Shown here: piece after piece, positions 20,701 through 29,555 of the stretch
Layout of the letters: each line of letters opens with the position of its first letter
Numbering within the stretch: position 1 is the stretch's first letter
From: Buttiauxella gaviniae
Lineage (GTDB): Bacteria > Pseudomonadota > Gammaproteobacteria > Enterobacterales > Enterobacteriaceae
DNA length: 64,000 bases
NCBI RefSeq assembly: GCF_040786275.1
Contig: NZ_JBFMVT010000002.1
Coordinates: forward strand, 1,116,001 to 1,180,000
Direction: 5' to 3'
The notes under the pieces: model-generated
Database searches by the model: none
What the model was told of the DNA's origin: nothing
What the model saw: only the letters and a program-made list of their open reading frames with translations
Program-made: the position numbers and the translations under genes

Positions 20701-21144
20701 TTACTCTTGAGTGATAATATCCATGAGTTGCCGCTCGGTACTCGCATTCAGCAAAGCATCAATCTTTGACTCTTCACAAAACATTTCGCTCAGTGCCTGA
20801 ATGGCACCAATATGCTCATCAGAATCAGCCGCAGACAATCCGATTAATAACTTTACAGGCTCTTTATTTTCGCCAAAAGCAACGGCAGTGTTTAACAGCG
20901 TGAGTGACAATCCAGTTTTTATTGCTCCGCATTCCGGCCTAGAATGCGGCATAGCGACAAAGGGAGCCAGAATATAATACGGCCCCGTTTCCTGGGTGGT
21001 CTTTTTTATGGCAGTAATATAGCCAGAGGTGACATATCCTTTTTGCAATAGAACTTCCATTGAATAATCTATTGCCTGCTGCCAGTCAGAGGCAGAGTTT
21101 TTTATGGATATGGAAGCATCAGGGAAATAATCTATTAACCGCAT
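20701..21144 (-). CDS. cmtB: mannitol-type PTS IIA component CmtB
   Basis: Cytosolic phosphocarrier that passes phosphate from HPr to CmtA. The ATG at 21144, preceded by GAGGAAG, gives 147 residues like E. coli CmtB; the open frame runs 39 codons further upstream but that part is A/T-rich leader. The phosphorylated histidine is H67 in VAMPHSRPECG. It is first in the run cmtB-cmtA-yggP-yggF-yggD-yggC, all on the minus strand with gaps of 22 bp or less, so probably one operon. Confidence 0.94.
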   Translation of the reverse strand: MRLIDYFPDASISIKNSASDWQQAIDYSMEVLLQKGYVTSGYITAIKKTTQETGPYYILAPFVAMPHSRPECGAIKTGLSLTLLNTAVAFGENKEPVKLLIGLSAADSDEHIGAIQALSEMFCEESKIDALLNASTERQLMDIITQE

Positions 21145-21363
21145 ACTGACTTCCTCGTTTGTAGGGTGTTTTTTATTTTTAATTAAAGTATGACGGCGCG
21201 GGAAATAAATCAAATGAGGTCTGGAAAGGAATGCATTTTTAAGTGAAAATAATTTACTCAATTAATTCAAAGCATTAGTTTTAATCAAAATAAAAAACAC
21301 AATTTGTCAATAGACATAATTTGATGTCATTCACAAATATTCAATAATTGTTAATGGCAAAAT

Positions 21364-21379
21364 TGCAATTCAGATCACA
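21364..21379. promoter_or_regulatory. candidate CRP site upstream of cmtB
   Basis: TGCAATTCAGATCACA has one perfect half site (TCACA) and one at 3 of 5. It lies 220 bp upstream of cmtB in A/T-rich DNA between the receptor-gene terminator and the PTS operon. Catabolite control of a PTS operon is expected; this site is moderate. Confidence 0.45.
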
Positions 21380-21444
21380 ATAAAGATCTTGATTACCCCT
21401 ATTTTTGAGATATACCGCCAAGTTAAATCAAACCACTTCAAAAG

Positions 21445-21477
21445 AAAAAAGCCAGTCACAGGTATTGCTGACTGGCT
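21445..21477 (-). terminator. terminator after the CirA-like receptor gene
   Basis: A nine-base-pair stem AGCCAGTCA/TGACTGGCT is followed on the minus strand by TTTTTTC, 25 bp beyond the receptor stop. It separates the iron-uptake pair from the PTS operon. Confidence 0.9.
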
Positions 21478-21501
21478 ATTGTTTACCTAACAAGCTATCA
21501 A

Positions 21502-23505
21502 TCAAAACTCAATGCGTGCACCCAGGTTGTAACGACGCCCTTCAACCAGGCCATAATCACCCCATTGGCTAACGCGCTGCGGATCGGCATCAAACAAGTT
21601 GTAAATTCCGGCCATCAATTGAGTGTTTTTGTTCAATTGATAACGAGCGCCGAGATCAACCATCGTCCAGGTATCGTAATCAATATGATCCCCGGCATCA
21701 CGGTTGCTGCTGCGGTAATTGACTTTACTCCAGAGATCTAACGCATATGTCGCCGACCAGGTGAGTGACAGATTCGCCATATGACGCGGGAAATCATTCA
21801 GCGCATAGCCTTTATTCACGCCGGTTTTCTGCTCGCTGTGGTTATAGGTATAGTTGGCATTGGCTTTAACCGTTTCAGTCACCTGCCAGTCGGCATTCAG
21901 CTCCAGCCCGTAAACATCAGCTTTACCGACGTTAAAATATTTACTGATAGAGTCGGCTTTGTAGCCGTTCATCTGGCACTGGTGGGTCGCCGTTGTTTCA
22001 CAGATCGTCTCTTCAGAGATTTTGTCTTTGAATTGGGTATAGAAAACCGTACCGTCTAATGCCAGTTTCTCAGCCGCCCAGTACAGACCTAGTTCGGAGT
22101 TAACACTTTTCTCAGGTTTGAGATCGTCGTTACCCACGGTCAAATAGGGGTACGGCGGTAAAGAGCCGCGTGGCGTCACGAAATTAGACGATGTTTCGCG
22201 CAGCTCCGGTTTTTTATAGCCCGCGGAGACGCCCCCTTTCAGTGCCCAGGCATCTGTTATCACCCAGTTACCATACAATTTCGGCGTAATATGTGTGCCG
22301 AAATAGTTATCACGATCTAAACGAGCCGAAGTGGTGAGAGTGAAATCGCCCAACTGCCAGCCGTCTTCTGCAAACAGCGCCCAGCCGTCACGGCTGATTT
22401 TGGTCACCGGTTCCACGCCCGGCGCTTCTTTACTCGAAACGGCAAACTGATCGTTAAGTTCCTCGCGAGTAAAATTGGCCCCAACGGTTAATTTATGGGC
22501 ATCAAACGTAAACGTCGTCTGACTATTGGCAACGTAGTTTTCAGTCTGGATATACTGCGGCGCATCGTCGTTCAGGTTATATCTGGAGCGCCCTTTCTCG
22601 TAGTTAATGTAGTTTTTGGTCGCAATTGTATCTTCGGCGTACCAACCGCTGTGGCTGAGCGTGAACGCATCGCGATCAAACGTCCACTTCCACGGTGCTT
22701 CATCGCGGTTTTTCTTTTGTTTTCCCGTCACAACATTCAGGTCAAACAAATTCGTTTCATTTGCCGCAAGGCCAACGGTCATATCAATCGACTTGCGATC
22801 GTTTTTGCTAAAGTAATTATTACGTTCGTCATCGCGGCGGTTAAGCCAGTCAGCCGCGACGCTAACCCCCAGCACATCAGGTACGATTGGGCCCATGGCG
22901 AATAAATTCATCTGGTTGGTATTACCAAATGAACTGTCTTCCTGAATAAAGCTATTTGCGGCTAATGCGCCCGTCCAGTCAGCAACGCCATAGGGCTTTT
23001 TCGTAATAACGTTAACCACGCCGCCAATGGCATCAGATCCATAAAGAGACGACATAGGTCCACGAATAACCTCTATGCGCTCAATCGCTTCCATTGGTGG
23101 CAGGAAATTAACCTCTGCCCCAATATCCTGCCCGTAGGGACGCGCCTCTCCGGTATTCTGTTTAACGCTGTTGACCATAAATGCGGTATAGCTCGAATCC
23201 ATCCCGCGCATCATAATATCGCCGGATGACATATCGCTTGATCCGGTGCCCACATTAACACCGGGCAAATCCTGAATAGCCTCCGCAACATTACGGTTGG
23301 GCTTTTCATCAAGCTGCTTTCTGTCGATAACGGAAATAGTCGCCGGTGCTTCTTTCTTTTCCTGAGAAAAGCCCGAAGCTGTCACCACCATTTGGTCTTC
23401 AGATTCGCTAACCGCTGTATTATTTTCTTCTGCTATTACCGGAAGCACCGTGCTTCCGGCGAAGACAACTAACCCTGCCAATGCCAAACGTTTATTGTTT
23501 CTCAT
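21502..23505 (-). CDS. CirA-like TonB-dependent siderophore receptor
   Basis: Outer-membrane receptor for a ferric siderophore or catecholate. The 667-residue product has a signal peptide (about 1-25, ending VIAEE), a TonB box DQMVVTASG, a plug domain (about 45-165, with IEVIRGPMSSLYGSDAIGG) and a 22-strand barrel ending in the aromatic-terminated ARIEF. The plug is closest to CirA, the colicin I/catecholate receptor, but the barrel differs enough that I leave the symbol empty. It follows the YncE-like gene by 88 bp under one Fur box. A genomic cirA may also exist elsewhere. Confidence 0.88.
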   Translation of the reverse strand: MRNNKRLALAGLVVFAGSTVLPVIAEENNTAVSESEDQMVVTASGFSQEKKEAPATISVIDRKQLDEKPNRNVAEAIQDLPGVNVGTGSSDMSSGDIMMRGMDSSYTAFMVNSVKQNTGEARPYGQDIGAEVNFLPPMEAIERIEVIRGPMSSLYGSDAIGGVVNVITKKPYGVADWTGALAANSFIQEDSSFGNTNQMNLFAMGPIVPDVLGVSVAADWLNRRDDERNNYFSKNDRKSIDMTVGLAANETNLFDLNVVTGKQKKNRDEAPWKWTFDRDAFTLSHSGWYAEDTIATKNYINYEKGRSRYNLNDDAPQYIQTENYVANSQTTFTFDAHKLTVGANFTREELNDQFAVSSKEAPGVEPVTKISRDGWALFAEDGWQLGDFTLTTSARLDRDNYFGTHITPKLYGNWVITDAWALKGGVSAGYKKPELRETSSNFVTPRGSLPPYPYLTVGNDDLKPEKSVNSELGLYWAAEKLALDGTVFYTQFKDKISEETICETTATHQCQMNGYKADSISKYFNVGKADVYGLELNADWQVTETVKANANYTYNHSEQKTGVNKGYALNDFPRHMANLSLTWSATYALDLWSKVNYRSSNRDAGDHIDYDTWTMVDLGARYQLNKNTQLMAGIYNLFDADPQRVSQWGDYGLVEGRRYNLGARIEF

Positions 23506-23529
23506 TTTTTAATTACCTGAGATATTGAA

Positions 23530-23567
23530 AAAAGTCTGCTAGCCCTGTGAATTTCCACCACAGGGCT
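23530..23567 (-). promoter_or_regulatory. intercistronic hairpin with T run between yncE-like gene and receptor
   Basis: AGCCCTGTG/CACAGGGCT forms a nine-base-pair stem; on the minus strand a TTTTTT run follows a few bases later. It sits between two probably cotranscribed genes and could lower receptor expression or protect the upstream mRNA. Confidence 0.55.
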
Positions 23568-23593
23568 TTATTGTTCTTTTGATTTATATTGAG

Positions 23594-24664
23594 TTAAATC
23601 TTATTAAGATCGACTTTTATGATGTAATCCGGTTGGGTAAGCATCTCTTTTTCGCCCTGCTTTACGCTAGCATAAAGAGTGTTTCCATCGGGAGAAAGCG
23701 CAAGGCTGTTAGGCAGCGCCGTTGTCGAAATGCTGGATTTCACTTTATACGTTTTACTGTCAACGATACTGATAAGCTTCGCATTGCGGTGCGTGATATA
23801 AATTTCATGGCGAGCCGCGTTATAGATCACTGCCAGAGAGTTAGTCACATCGATACGATGGAGGATTTTCCCATCGTTAAGTGAAACGACTAATACATCA
23901 GGTAAATCGGGATCGGTAATAAATGCCCGCTCATTTTTATTATCCACAGCAATATTTAAGAAGAAGTGTTTTTTCTGCGGTTCAACTTTTACACGGGAAA
24001 TAATTTTATTATCGCTGGCATCAAGCGTAATTAATTCCCCGATACCGTTAACGGCATAAATGCGACCTTTCTGCTCATCGATTGCTAACCCTGTTGGATA
24101 TTCACCGACATTTTCAATGGTCGCAATGTGCTGCAGTTTTTGTGTATCGATAACCCAAATAATCCCTTTCTCAGCCACACCCGAAACATACAAACGCTGG
24201 TGCTTCTTATCCAGCACCATTTCTCGGGTATGAATAATCGCTTCAGGATTACTCATGTCGCTGAGTTGTACCGTCTTAATTTCTTTGCCATTACGGGTAT
24301 CAATGAGCGTGACAGACCCTTCAAGGGTGTTACCGATATACAGAATATGGTTTTCTTGATCGAGCACGGTGGCAAATGCACGTCGGTCAGTGGCGATATT
24401 TCCCGTTGCCGCCAGTGTGTCCGGGCTCAGCGTGTAGACCAGGCCATGCGTTTTATCTTTATCAAATGAAGGGGCAGAGGCCACAAACAACACGTTTCTG
24501 GAGGCATCGAACGCCAGCTCGTAAACACCTTTTCCGGCTGGAACGGTGAGAAAATCCTTTTCGGGAAGCGGTTTTGCATTGATACCAAAGGAGCCCATCA
24601 ACAGCGCAGCCGTTAAAGCAATGAAGCCCGAATTCTTGTAACCACACAAAGTATGTCGATTCAT
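23594..24664 (-). CDS. YncE-like periplasmic beta-propeller protein
   Basis: 356-residue protein with a likely signal peptide (hydrophobic ALTAALLMGSFGINA) and repeated beta-propeller blades (for example RLYVSGVAEKGIIWVIDT, GRIYAVNGIGELITLDA, PNSLALSPDGNTLYASVK). It resembles E. coli YncE along its length; YncE is an iron-repressed periplasmic propeller that binds single-stranded DNA in vitro, with unclear function. In K-12 yncE neighbours a TonB receptor gene (yncD); here the partner is a CirA-like receptor, supporting an iron-uptake role. A strong Fur box lies 30 bp upstream. Confidence 0.87.
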   Translation of the reverse strand: MNRHTLCGYKNSGFIALTAALLMGSFGINAKPLPEKDFLTVPAGKGVYELAFDASRNVLFVASAPSFDKDKTHGLVYTLSPDTLAATGNIATDRRAFATVLDQENHILYIGNTLEGSVTLIDTRNGKEIKTVQLSDMSNPEAIIHTREMVLDKKHQRLYVSGVAEKGIIWVIDTQKLQHIATIENVGEYPTGLAIDEQKGRIYAVNGIGELITLDASDNKIISRVKVEPQKKHFFLNIAVDNKNERAFITDPDLPDVLVVSLNDGKILHRIDVTNSLAVIYNAARHEIYITHRNAKLISIVDSKTYKVKSSISTTALPNSLALSPDGNTLYASVKQGEKEMLTQPDYIIKVDLNKI

Positions 24665-24693
24665 TTACTTATGTTCACATTAATTTACGTAAT

Positions 24694-24712
24694 GCAAATG
24701 ATAATGATTTTC
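24694..24712. promoter_or_regulatory. Fur box of the yncE-like/TonB receptor operon
   Basis: GCAAATGATAATGATTTTC matches the 19-bp Fur consensus at 15 positions, including the core AATGATAAT. It is 30 bp upstream of the YncE-like ATG, so iron repression of both genes is expected. Confidence 0.85.
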
Positions 24713-24862
24713 ACTTGCATGATCAACACAAATGAACAAATGTGAACAGTGGAGGTAGTGACTTGTTTTAAAAGGTATTTAGATGAATGCTGGGGATCAT
24801 TGCAGGGCTAAGGCAGGGAGTTTGATTTTTTGACGGGAGGATTTTTGTATCTGGGGCATTAA

Positions 24863-24887
24863 AGAAAAGGCCAGCAATGCTGGCCTT
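24863..24887 (-). terminator. tktA terminator
   Basis: AAGGCCAGCA/TGCTGGCCTT stem just past the tktA stop, followed on the minus strand by TTCTTTAATG. Confidence 0.85.
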
Positions 24888-24894
24888 ATTCACA

Positions 24895-26886
24895 TTACAG
24901 AACGGCTTTAGCCTGTTTCACCACGTTCTCAACGGTGAAGCCAAACTCTTCAAACAACTGCTCTGCCGGAGCAGACTCACCGAAGGTGGTCATGCCCACA
25001 ACCGCACCGTTCAGGCCAACGTATTTGTACCAGTAGTCAGCAATGCTGGCTTCGATAGCAACACGCGCAGCAACCGCTTTCGGCAGCACGGCTTCACGGT
25101 AAGCGGGATCTTGTTTATCGAATGCATCGGTAGACGGCATGGAAACCACGCGCGCTTTGATGCCTTCAGCAGACAGTTGATCCCATGCCGCAACGGCCAG
25201 TTCAACTTCAGAACCGGTTGCGATCAGAATCAGCTCAGGCTGGCCTGCACAATCTTTCAGGATGTATGCGCCGCGAGCGATATCTGCAAGTTGCTGCTCA
25301 GTACGATCCTGTTGCGCCAGGTTCTGACGGGAGAAGATCAGCGCGGTCGGGCCGTCGTGACGTTCTACTGCGTATTTCCACGCCACCGCAGATTCAACCT
25401 GGTCACACGGACGCCACGTGCTCATGTTTGGCGTTACACGCAGGGCAGCAAGCTGCTCTACCGGCTGGTGAGTTGGGCCATCTTCGCCCAGACCGATTGA
25501 GTCGTGGGTATAAACCATCACCTGGCGTTGCTTCATCAGCGCTGCCATACGCACCGCGTTACGGGCATATTCAACAAACATCAGGAAGGTAGAGGTGTAC
25601 GGCAGGAAACCACCGTGCAGCGCGATACCGTTAGCAATCGCCGTCATACCGAATTCACGTACACCGTAATGGATGTAGTTACCGGCCAGGTCTTCGTTGA
25701 TGGCTTTAGAACCAGACCAGATAGTCAGGTTTGATGGTGCCAGGTCAGCAGAACCGCCGAGGAATTCTGGCAGCAAGTGACCGAATGCTTCGATGGTGTT
25801 CTGAGAGGCTTTACGGCTAGCGATTTTCGCAGGGTTAGCTTGCAGGTTCGCGATGAACTCTTGCGCTTTTGCTGCGAAATCAGCAGGCATATCGCCTTTC
25901 ATACGGCGGGTAAATTCTGCGGCTTCCTGCGGGAAAGCTTTTGCGTAAGCTGCAAATTTCTCGTTCCATGCCGCTTCTTTAGCCTGGCCTGCTTCTTTAG
26001 CATCCCACTGAGCGTAGATCTCAGACGGGATTTCGAATGGCGCGTGTTTCCAGCCAAGCTGCTCACGAGTCAATGCGATTTCCGCATCACCCAAAGGTGC
26101 GCCGTGAGAATCATGCGTACCGGCTTTGTTTGGAGAACCGAAACCGATGATGGTTTTGCACATCAGCAGTGAAGGTTTGTCTGTGACCGCTTTAGCTTCT
26201 TCAACAGCGCGTTTGATTGCGTCTGCATTGTGGCCATCAACGCCGCGCACCACGTGCCAGCCGTAGGCTTCAAAGCGTTTTGCGGTATCGTCAGTGAACC
26301 AGCCTTCAACGTGGCCGTCGATGGAGATGCCGTTGTCATCATAGAAGGCAACCAGTTTACCCAGACCCAGCGTACCCGCCAGAGAGCAAACTTCATGGGA
26401 AATACCTTCCATCATGCAGCCATCACCCAGGAATGTGTAGGTGAAGTGGTCAACGATGTCATGGCCTGGACGGTTGAACTGTGCGGCCATAGTACGTTCC
26501 GCAATCGCCATACCAACAGCGTTCGCAACACCCTGACCCAGCGGGCCAGTCGTGGTTTCTACGCCAGCGGTGTAGCCCACTTCCGGGTGGCCCGGAGTTT
26601 TGGAATGCAGCTGACGGAAGTTTTTCAGTTCTTCAATCGGCAGGTCATAACCTGTGAGGTGCAACAGGCTGTAAATCAGCATTGAACCGTGGCCGTTAGA
26701 AAGAACGAAACGGTCGCGGTCAGCCCATGCAGGGTTCTGCGGGTTATGGTTCAGGAAATCGCGCCACAGGACTTCGGCAATGTCGGCCATACCCATAGGG
26801 GCACCCGGGTGACCGGATTTGGCTTTTTGTACTGCGTCCATGCTGAGTGCACGAATAGCATTGGCAAGCTCTTTACGAGAGGACAT
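24895..26886 (-). CDS. tktA: transketolase 1
   Basis: Thiamin-diphosphate enzyme that moves two-carbon units between sugar phosphates in the non-oxidative pentose phosphate pathway. It has 663 residues, equal to E. coli TktA. The ThDP/Mg motif begins [13 protein letters not shown] and continues to the Asn-containing [10 protein letters not shown]; the transketolase signature [11 protein letters not shown] is near residue 60, and the pyrimidine-domain motif [17 protein letters not shown] is near 470. It is divergent from loiP, and is monocistronic with its own terminator. Confidence 0.98.
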   Translation of the reverse strand: MSSRKELANAIRALSMDAVQKAKSGHPGAPMGMADIAEVLWRDFLNHNPQNPAWADRDRFVLSNGHGSMLIYSLLHLTGYDLPIEELKNFRQLHSKTPGHPEVGYTAGVETTTGPLGQGVANAVGMAIAERTMAAQFNRPGHDIVDHFTYTFLGDGCMMEGISHEVCSLAGTLGLGKLVAFYDDNGISIDGHVEGWFTDDTAKRFEAYGWHVVRGVDGHNADAIKRAVEEAKAVTDKPSLLMCKTIIGFGSPNKAGTHDSHGAPLGDAEIALTREQLGWKHAPFEIPSEIYAQWDAKEAGQAKEAAWNEKFAAYAKAFPQEAAEFTRRMKGDMPADFAAKAQEFIANLQANPAKIASRKASQNTIEAFGHLLPEFLGGSADLAPSNLTIWSGSKAINEDLAGNYIHYGVREFGMTAIANGIALHGGFLPYTSTFLMFVEYARNAVRMAALMKQRQVMVYTHDSIGLGEDGPTHQPVEQLAALRVTPNMSTWRPCDQVESAVAWKYAVERHDGPTALIFSRQNLAQQDRTEQQLADIARGAYILKDCAGQPELILIATGSEVELAVAAWDQLSAEGIKARVVSMPSTDAFDKQDPAYREAVLPKAVAARVAIEASIADYWYKYVGLNGAVVGMTTFGESAPAEQLFEEFGFTVENVVKQAKAVL

Positions 26887-27149
26887 TTTGACTCCAGATC
26901 GGATGGTTGAAGGTCACGCCTTGACTACTATGCGTTATGGGCTACGCCCAAAAAATTGCCCTCAATGTACCGCAAGCGGTGTGTCATGTACATGGAGCAT
27001 CCTTTTGTCCGGATAAGAAATCTCTGGATCCTGCTCGCATGTTGCGCAACTTAATGCGCAGCCGCGGTTAACTTCTTTATACTCAAACCAGTCACCAGCC
27101 CTCTCTGGCTGAATTCCCCTGAGCTGTGGTCACTTTTAAGGATATTGGC

Positions 27150-27908
27150 ATGAAAATACGCCCAATTTTACTGAGCCTGAGCGTTGCTGCCCTACTGAGC
27201 GGCTGCCAGAATATGGACTCGAACGGCCTGATGGCTTCCGGAGCTGAAGCCTTCCAGGCATACACGTTAAGCGATGCGCAGGTGAAAGCACTTAGCGACA
27301 AATCCTGTGCCGAGCTCGACAGCAAAGCCACCATCGCTCCAGCCAATAGCGAATATGCGCAACGCCTGGCGAAAATCGCCAGCGCCCTGGGCGATAACAT
27401 TAACGGCATGCCGGTGAACTATAAGGTTTACGTCACCAAAGAGGTGAACGCCTTCGCTATGGCAAACGGCTGTATTCGCGTTTATAGCGGCCTGATGGAC
27501 ATGATGAACGATAACGAAGTCGAAGCGGTTATCGGCCATGAAATGGGCCACGTCGCACTCGGCCATGTGAAGAAAGGCATGCAGGTCGCATTGGGCACTA
27601 ACGCCGCACGCGTTGCAGCAGCTTCTGCGGGCGGAGTTATCGGTAGCCTGTCACAGTCGCAGCTCGGTGATTTAGGGGAAAAGCTGATTAATGCGCAATT
27701 CTCCCAGCGCCAGGAATCTGAAGCGGATGACTACTCGTATGATCTGCTAAGAAAACGTGGGATCAACCCGATTGGCCTGGCAACCAGTTTTGAAAAACTG
27801 GCTAAAGAGGAAGAAGGCCGCCAGAGCTCAATGCTTGACGACCACCCAGCTTCAGCAGAACGCGCACAGCATATTCGTGATCGCATGACGGCGGATGGCT
27901 TGAAATAA
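27150..27908 (+). CDS. loiP: outer-membrane M48 metalloprotease LoiP
   Basis: Lipoprotein zinc protease (formerly YggG) that cleaves Phe-Phe sites and is known in E. coli to work with BepA (YfgC). The ATG at 27150 gives 252 residues; in-frame codons upstream are not family-like. The lipobox is LLSGC with C19 as the lipidated residue. The M48 zinc site HEMGH is at 130-134 and the third ligand region is QRQESEADDYSYDL. It converges on the HD-GYP gene with 13 bp between stops. Confidence 0.94.
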   Translation: MKIRPILLSLSVAALLSGCQNMDSNGLMASGAEAFQAYTLSDAQVKALSDKSCAELDSKATIAPANSEYAQRLAKIASALGDNINGMPVNYKVYVTKEVNAFAMANGCIRVYSGLMDMMNDNEVEAVIGHEMGHVALGHVKKGMQVALGTNAARVAAASAGGVIGSLSQSQLGDLGEKLINAQFSQRQESEADDYSYDLLRKRGINPIGLATSFEKLAKEEEGRQSSMLDDHPASAERAQHIRDRMTADGLK

Positions 27909-27921
27909 TCGCGCGAGGCTC

Positions 27922-29151
27922 TTAGCTAGCCTGGGCTAAATCCATATCATCCGTGATAGCCATAACCTCTTGTCGGCCCGCCAGCAAGAGGTTTACCAGC
28001 TCGCTATCAAGTGAACCATTGGCGGCTTCACGAAGAAGAATTTCATTGACCTTCTCAGGAGGCATCGCGGTTCGGTAAGGGCGGTTTTCCGTCAGGGCGA
28101 CAAACACATCCGCAACGGAAATGATGCGGCACTCCCGTTCAATTTCATCTCCTACAAGGCTAAACGGATAACCCATTCCATTGGGTCTTTCATGGTGCAT
28201 TGATGCCCAGCGAGTGATATCGGCGATAGCGTCTATGGAGGAGAGAAGCTCAAAGGTGTGGTAACTGTGGCTTTTTAATGCCGCGATATCTTCAGCATCA
28301 AGTTTGCCTTCTTTATGCAATAAGCCCATCGGCATCGCCAGTTTGCCGATGTCATGCAAGTAGCCCGCTAATTCAATTTTCTTGCAGTCAACTTCCGAAT
28401 AATTGCATTTTTCTGCCAGGAATCTGGCAACAATTCCCACATGCAGTGAATGACGGCAAGTGAAGTTACAGTGCATATCAATAATGTTATTCAGTAACAG
28501 TCCGTAATCCATTAGCTCATCGAGATTGATTGTCTTGCCGGCTATCGGTGAATAAATACTTAACAGGTGCAATGGCAAGAGCTTGCCTATCGCTAACCAA
28601 AAATAGGTTTTCTTTGCCAGGCGAAGAAACGCCTCCAGAACCCGCGGATGGAAAAATGTCTCCGCTTCATTTTTAATCAACTCTATGCAGCGTTCAATCG
28701 GCGCTTCATGCCCGCTTTTTCTCAACTTCAGATATTGAATATCGATTCGGTCGGCTAAATAAATGATGTGGCTTGCGAAGGGAATACGTTCATCGCCACA
28801 AAACTCGCCACGGCCATTATCCCATCGTTGGTGGTGATGACGGATGATAGATGCTTTATCTCTGAGCGAAGGGACCAGATTAAAAATAGAGGCACCATAC
28901 GCTGCGTGGGCATGGCGATAAGGCTCTTGATCGTCGATGGCGATTAAATAATCTTTTTTTACCAAACCGCCAATATCATGAAGTAATGCAGAAATAAAAA
29001 CATCTTCACGGTCTTTAGGTTCTAAATTGAGTTCTGCGGCAAGCGCATTTGCGATGAACGCCGTCCGCTTATGATGACCGTTCAGTTCAGGCGCACTGGT
29101 TTCAATAGCTAGCGCAATCGTTGATAAAACCTGAAAAAGATTTATTTCCAC
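27922..29151 (-). CDS. tandem HD / HD-GYP domain phosphodiesterase-like protein
   Basis: Not recognised from K-12 at this place. With a GTG start at 29151 (AGGA six bases upstream) it has 409 residues; an in-frame ATG at 29211 would add 20. It has two HD modules. The N-terminal one (about 20-140) has HHKR at 26, LLHDIG at 57, HHHQRW at 105 and LADRID at 132. The C-terminal HD-GYP one (about 230-370) has HSLH at 234, LHDIGK at 265, SHSYH at 294 and HHERPNGMGYP at 319, where canonical HHExxDGxGYP has Asp in place of Asn324, then VADVF and RPYR. HD-GYP proteins usually hydrolyse cyclic di-GMP; activity is inferred. No sensor or membrane segment is seen. Confidence 0.8.
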   Translation of the reverse strand: MEINLFQVLSTIALAIETSAPELNGHHKRTAFIANALAAELNLEPKDREDVFISALLHDIGGLVKKDYLIAIDDQEPYRHAHAAYGASIFNLVPSLRDKASIIRHHHQRWDNGRGEFCGDERIPFASHIIYLADRIDIQYLKLRKSGHEAPIERCIELIKNEAETFFHPRVLEAFLRLAKKTYFWLAIGKLLPLHLLSIYSPIAGKTINLDELMDYGLLLNNIIDMHCNFTCRHSLHVGIVARFLAEKCNYSEVDCKKIELAGYLHDIGKLAMPMGLLHKEGKLDAEDIAALKSHSYHTFELLSSIDAIADITRWASMHHERPNGMGYPFSLVGDEIERECRIISVADVFVALTENRPYRTAMPPEKVNEILLREAANGSLDSELVNLLLAGRQEVMAITDDMDLAQAS

Positions 29152-29440
29152 ATTTGTTCCTATCGAACACCAGGAGATTAACATATCTGCATATAAAACA
29201 ACCTCAAGCATGGCTTATATCAGCAATGTTTGATTTTATATGGACAAGTTTTAATTAGATGATGGGATGTGTTTATTTAAAGCATTTAATTGTTAATTAA
29301 TTTCACACTTTATTGGCAAAATATCTGTATCTCACACAAAAAATATAAATTAATAGATGCTTACAGTTTTGATATTAATGTGCGCTGATTTAAACCAATT
29401 ACCCAATGAAAAGCAATACGTAATTCAGCAGGGAGAAGAT

Positions 29441-29531
29441 GGCTCTTACGGGGTAGAGCCAGGAATACGGGCTGCGCTCAACCACCAAAACGCACCTTAG
29501 TGCGTAGTGGTAGTGAACGCCGCCCTGGCTC
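29441..29531. other. long nested hairpin element downstream of speB
   Basis: GAGCCAGG at 29456 pairs with CCTGGCTC at 29524, enclosing further paired segments: GCTCA with TGAAC-like bases, ACCAC with GTGGT, and ACGCAC with GTGCGT around a CTTA loop. A second hairpin, GGCTCT/AGAGCC (29441-29460), shares the GAGCC arm, so the two folds are mutually exclusive. It may be a 3'-UTR RNA, a processed small RNA or a repeat; I do not recognise the family. Confidence 0.55.
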
Positions 29532-29536
29532 AAAAC

Positions 29537-29552
29537 GGCAAACGGGTTTGCC
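29537..29552 (-). terminator. hairpin after speB
   Basis: GGCAAAC/GTTTGCC stem with a two-base loop, followed on the minus strand by GTTTTGAG. It is a short candidate terminator directly at the speB stop. Confidence 0.5.
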
Positions 29553-29555
29553 TGA

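Larger units (their letters stand above)
29152..29555. other. intergenic region between speB and the HD-GYP gene
   Basis: About 400 bp without a gene. The half next to the HD-GYP gene is very A/T-rich and should hold its promoter. The half next to speB holds a strongly structured element (29441-29531) and a GGCAAAC/GTTTGCC hairpin (29537-29552) right after the speB stop. Confidence 0.7.
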
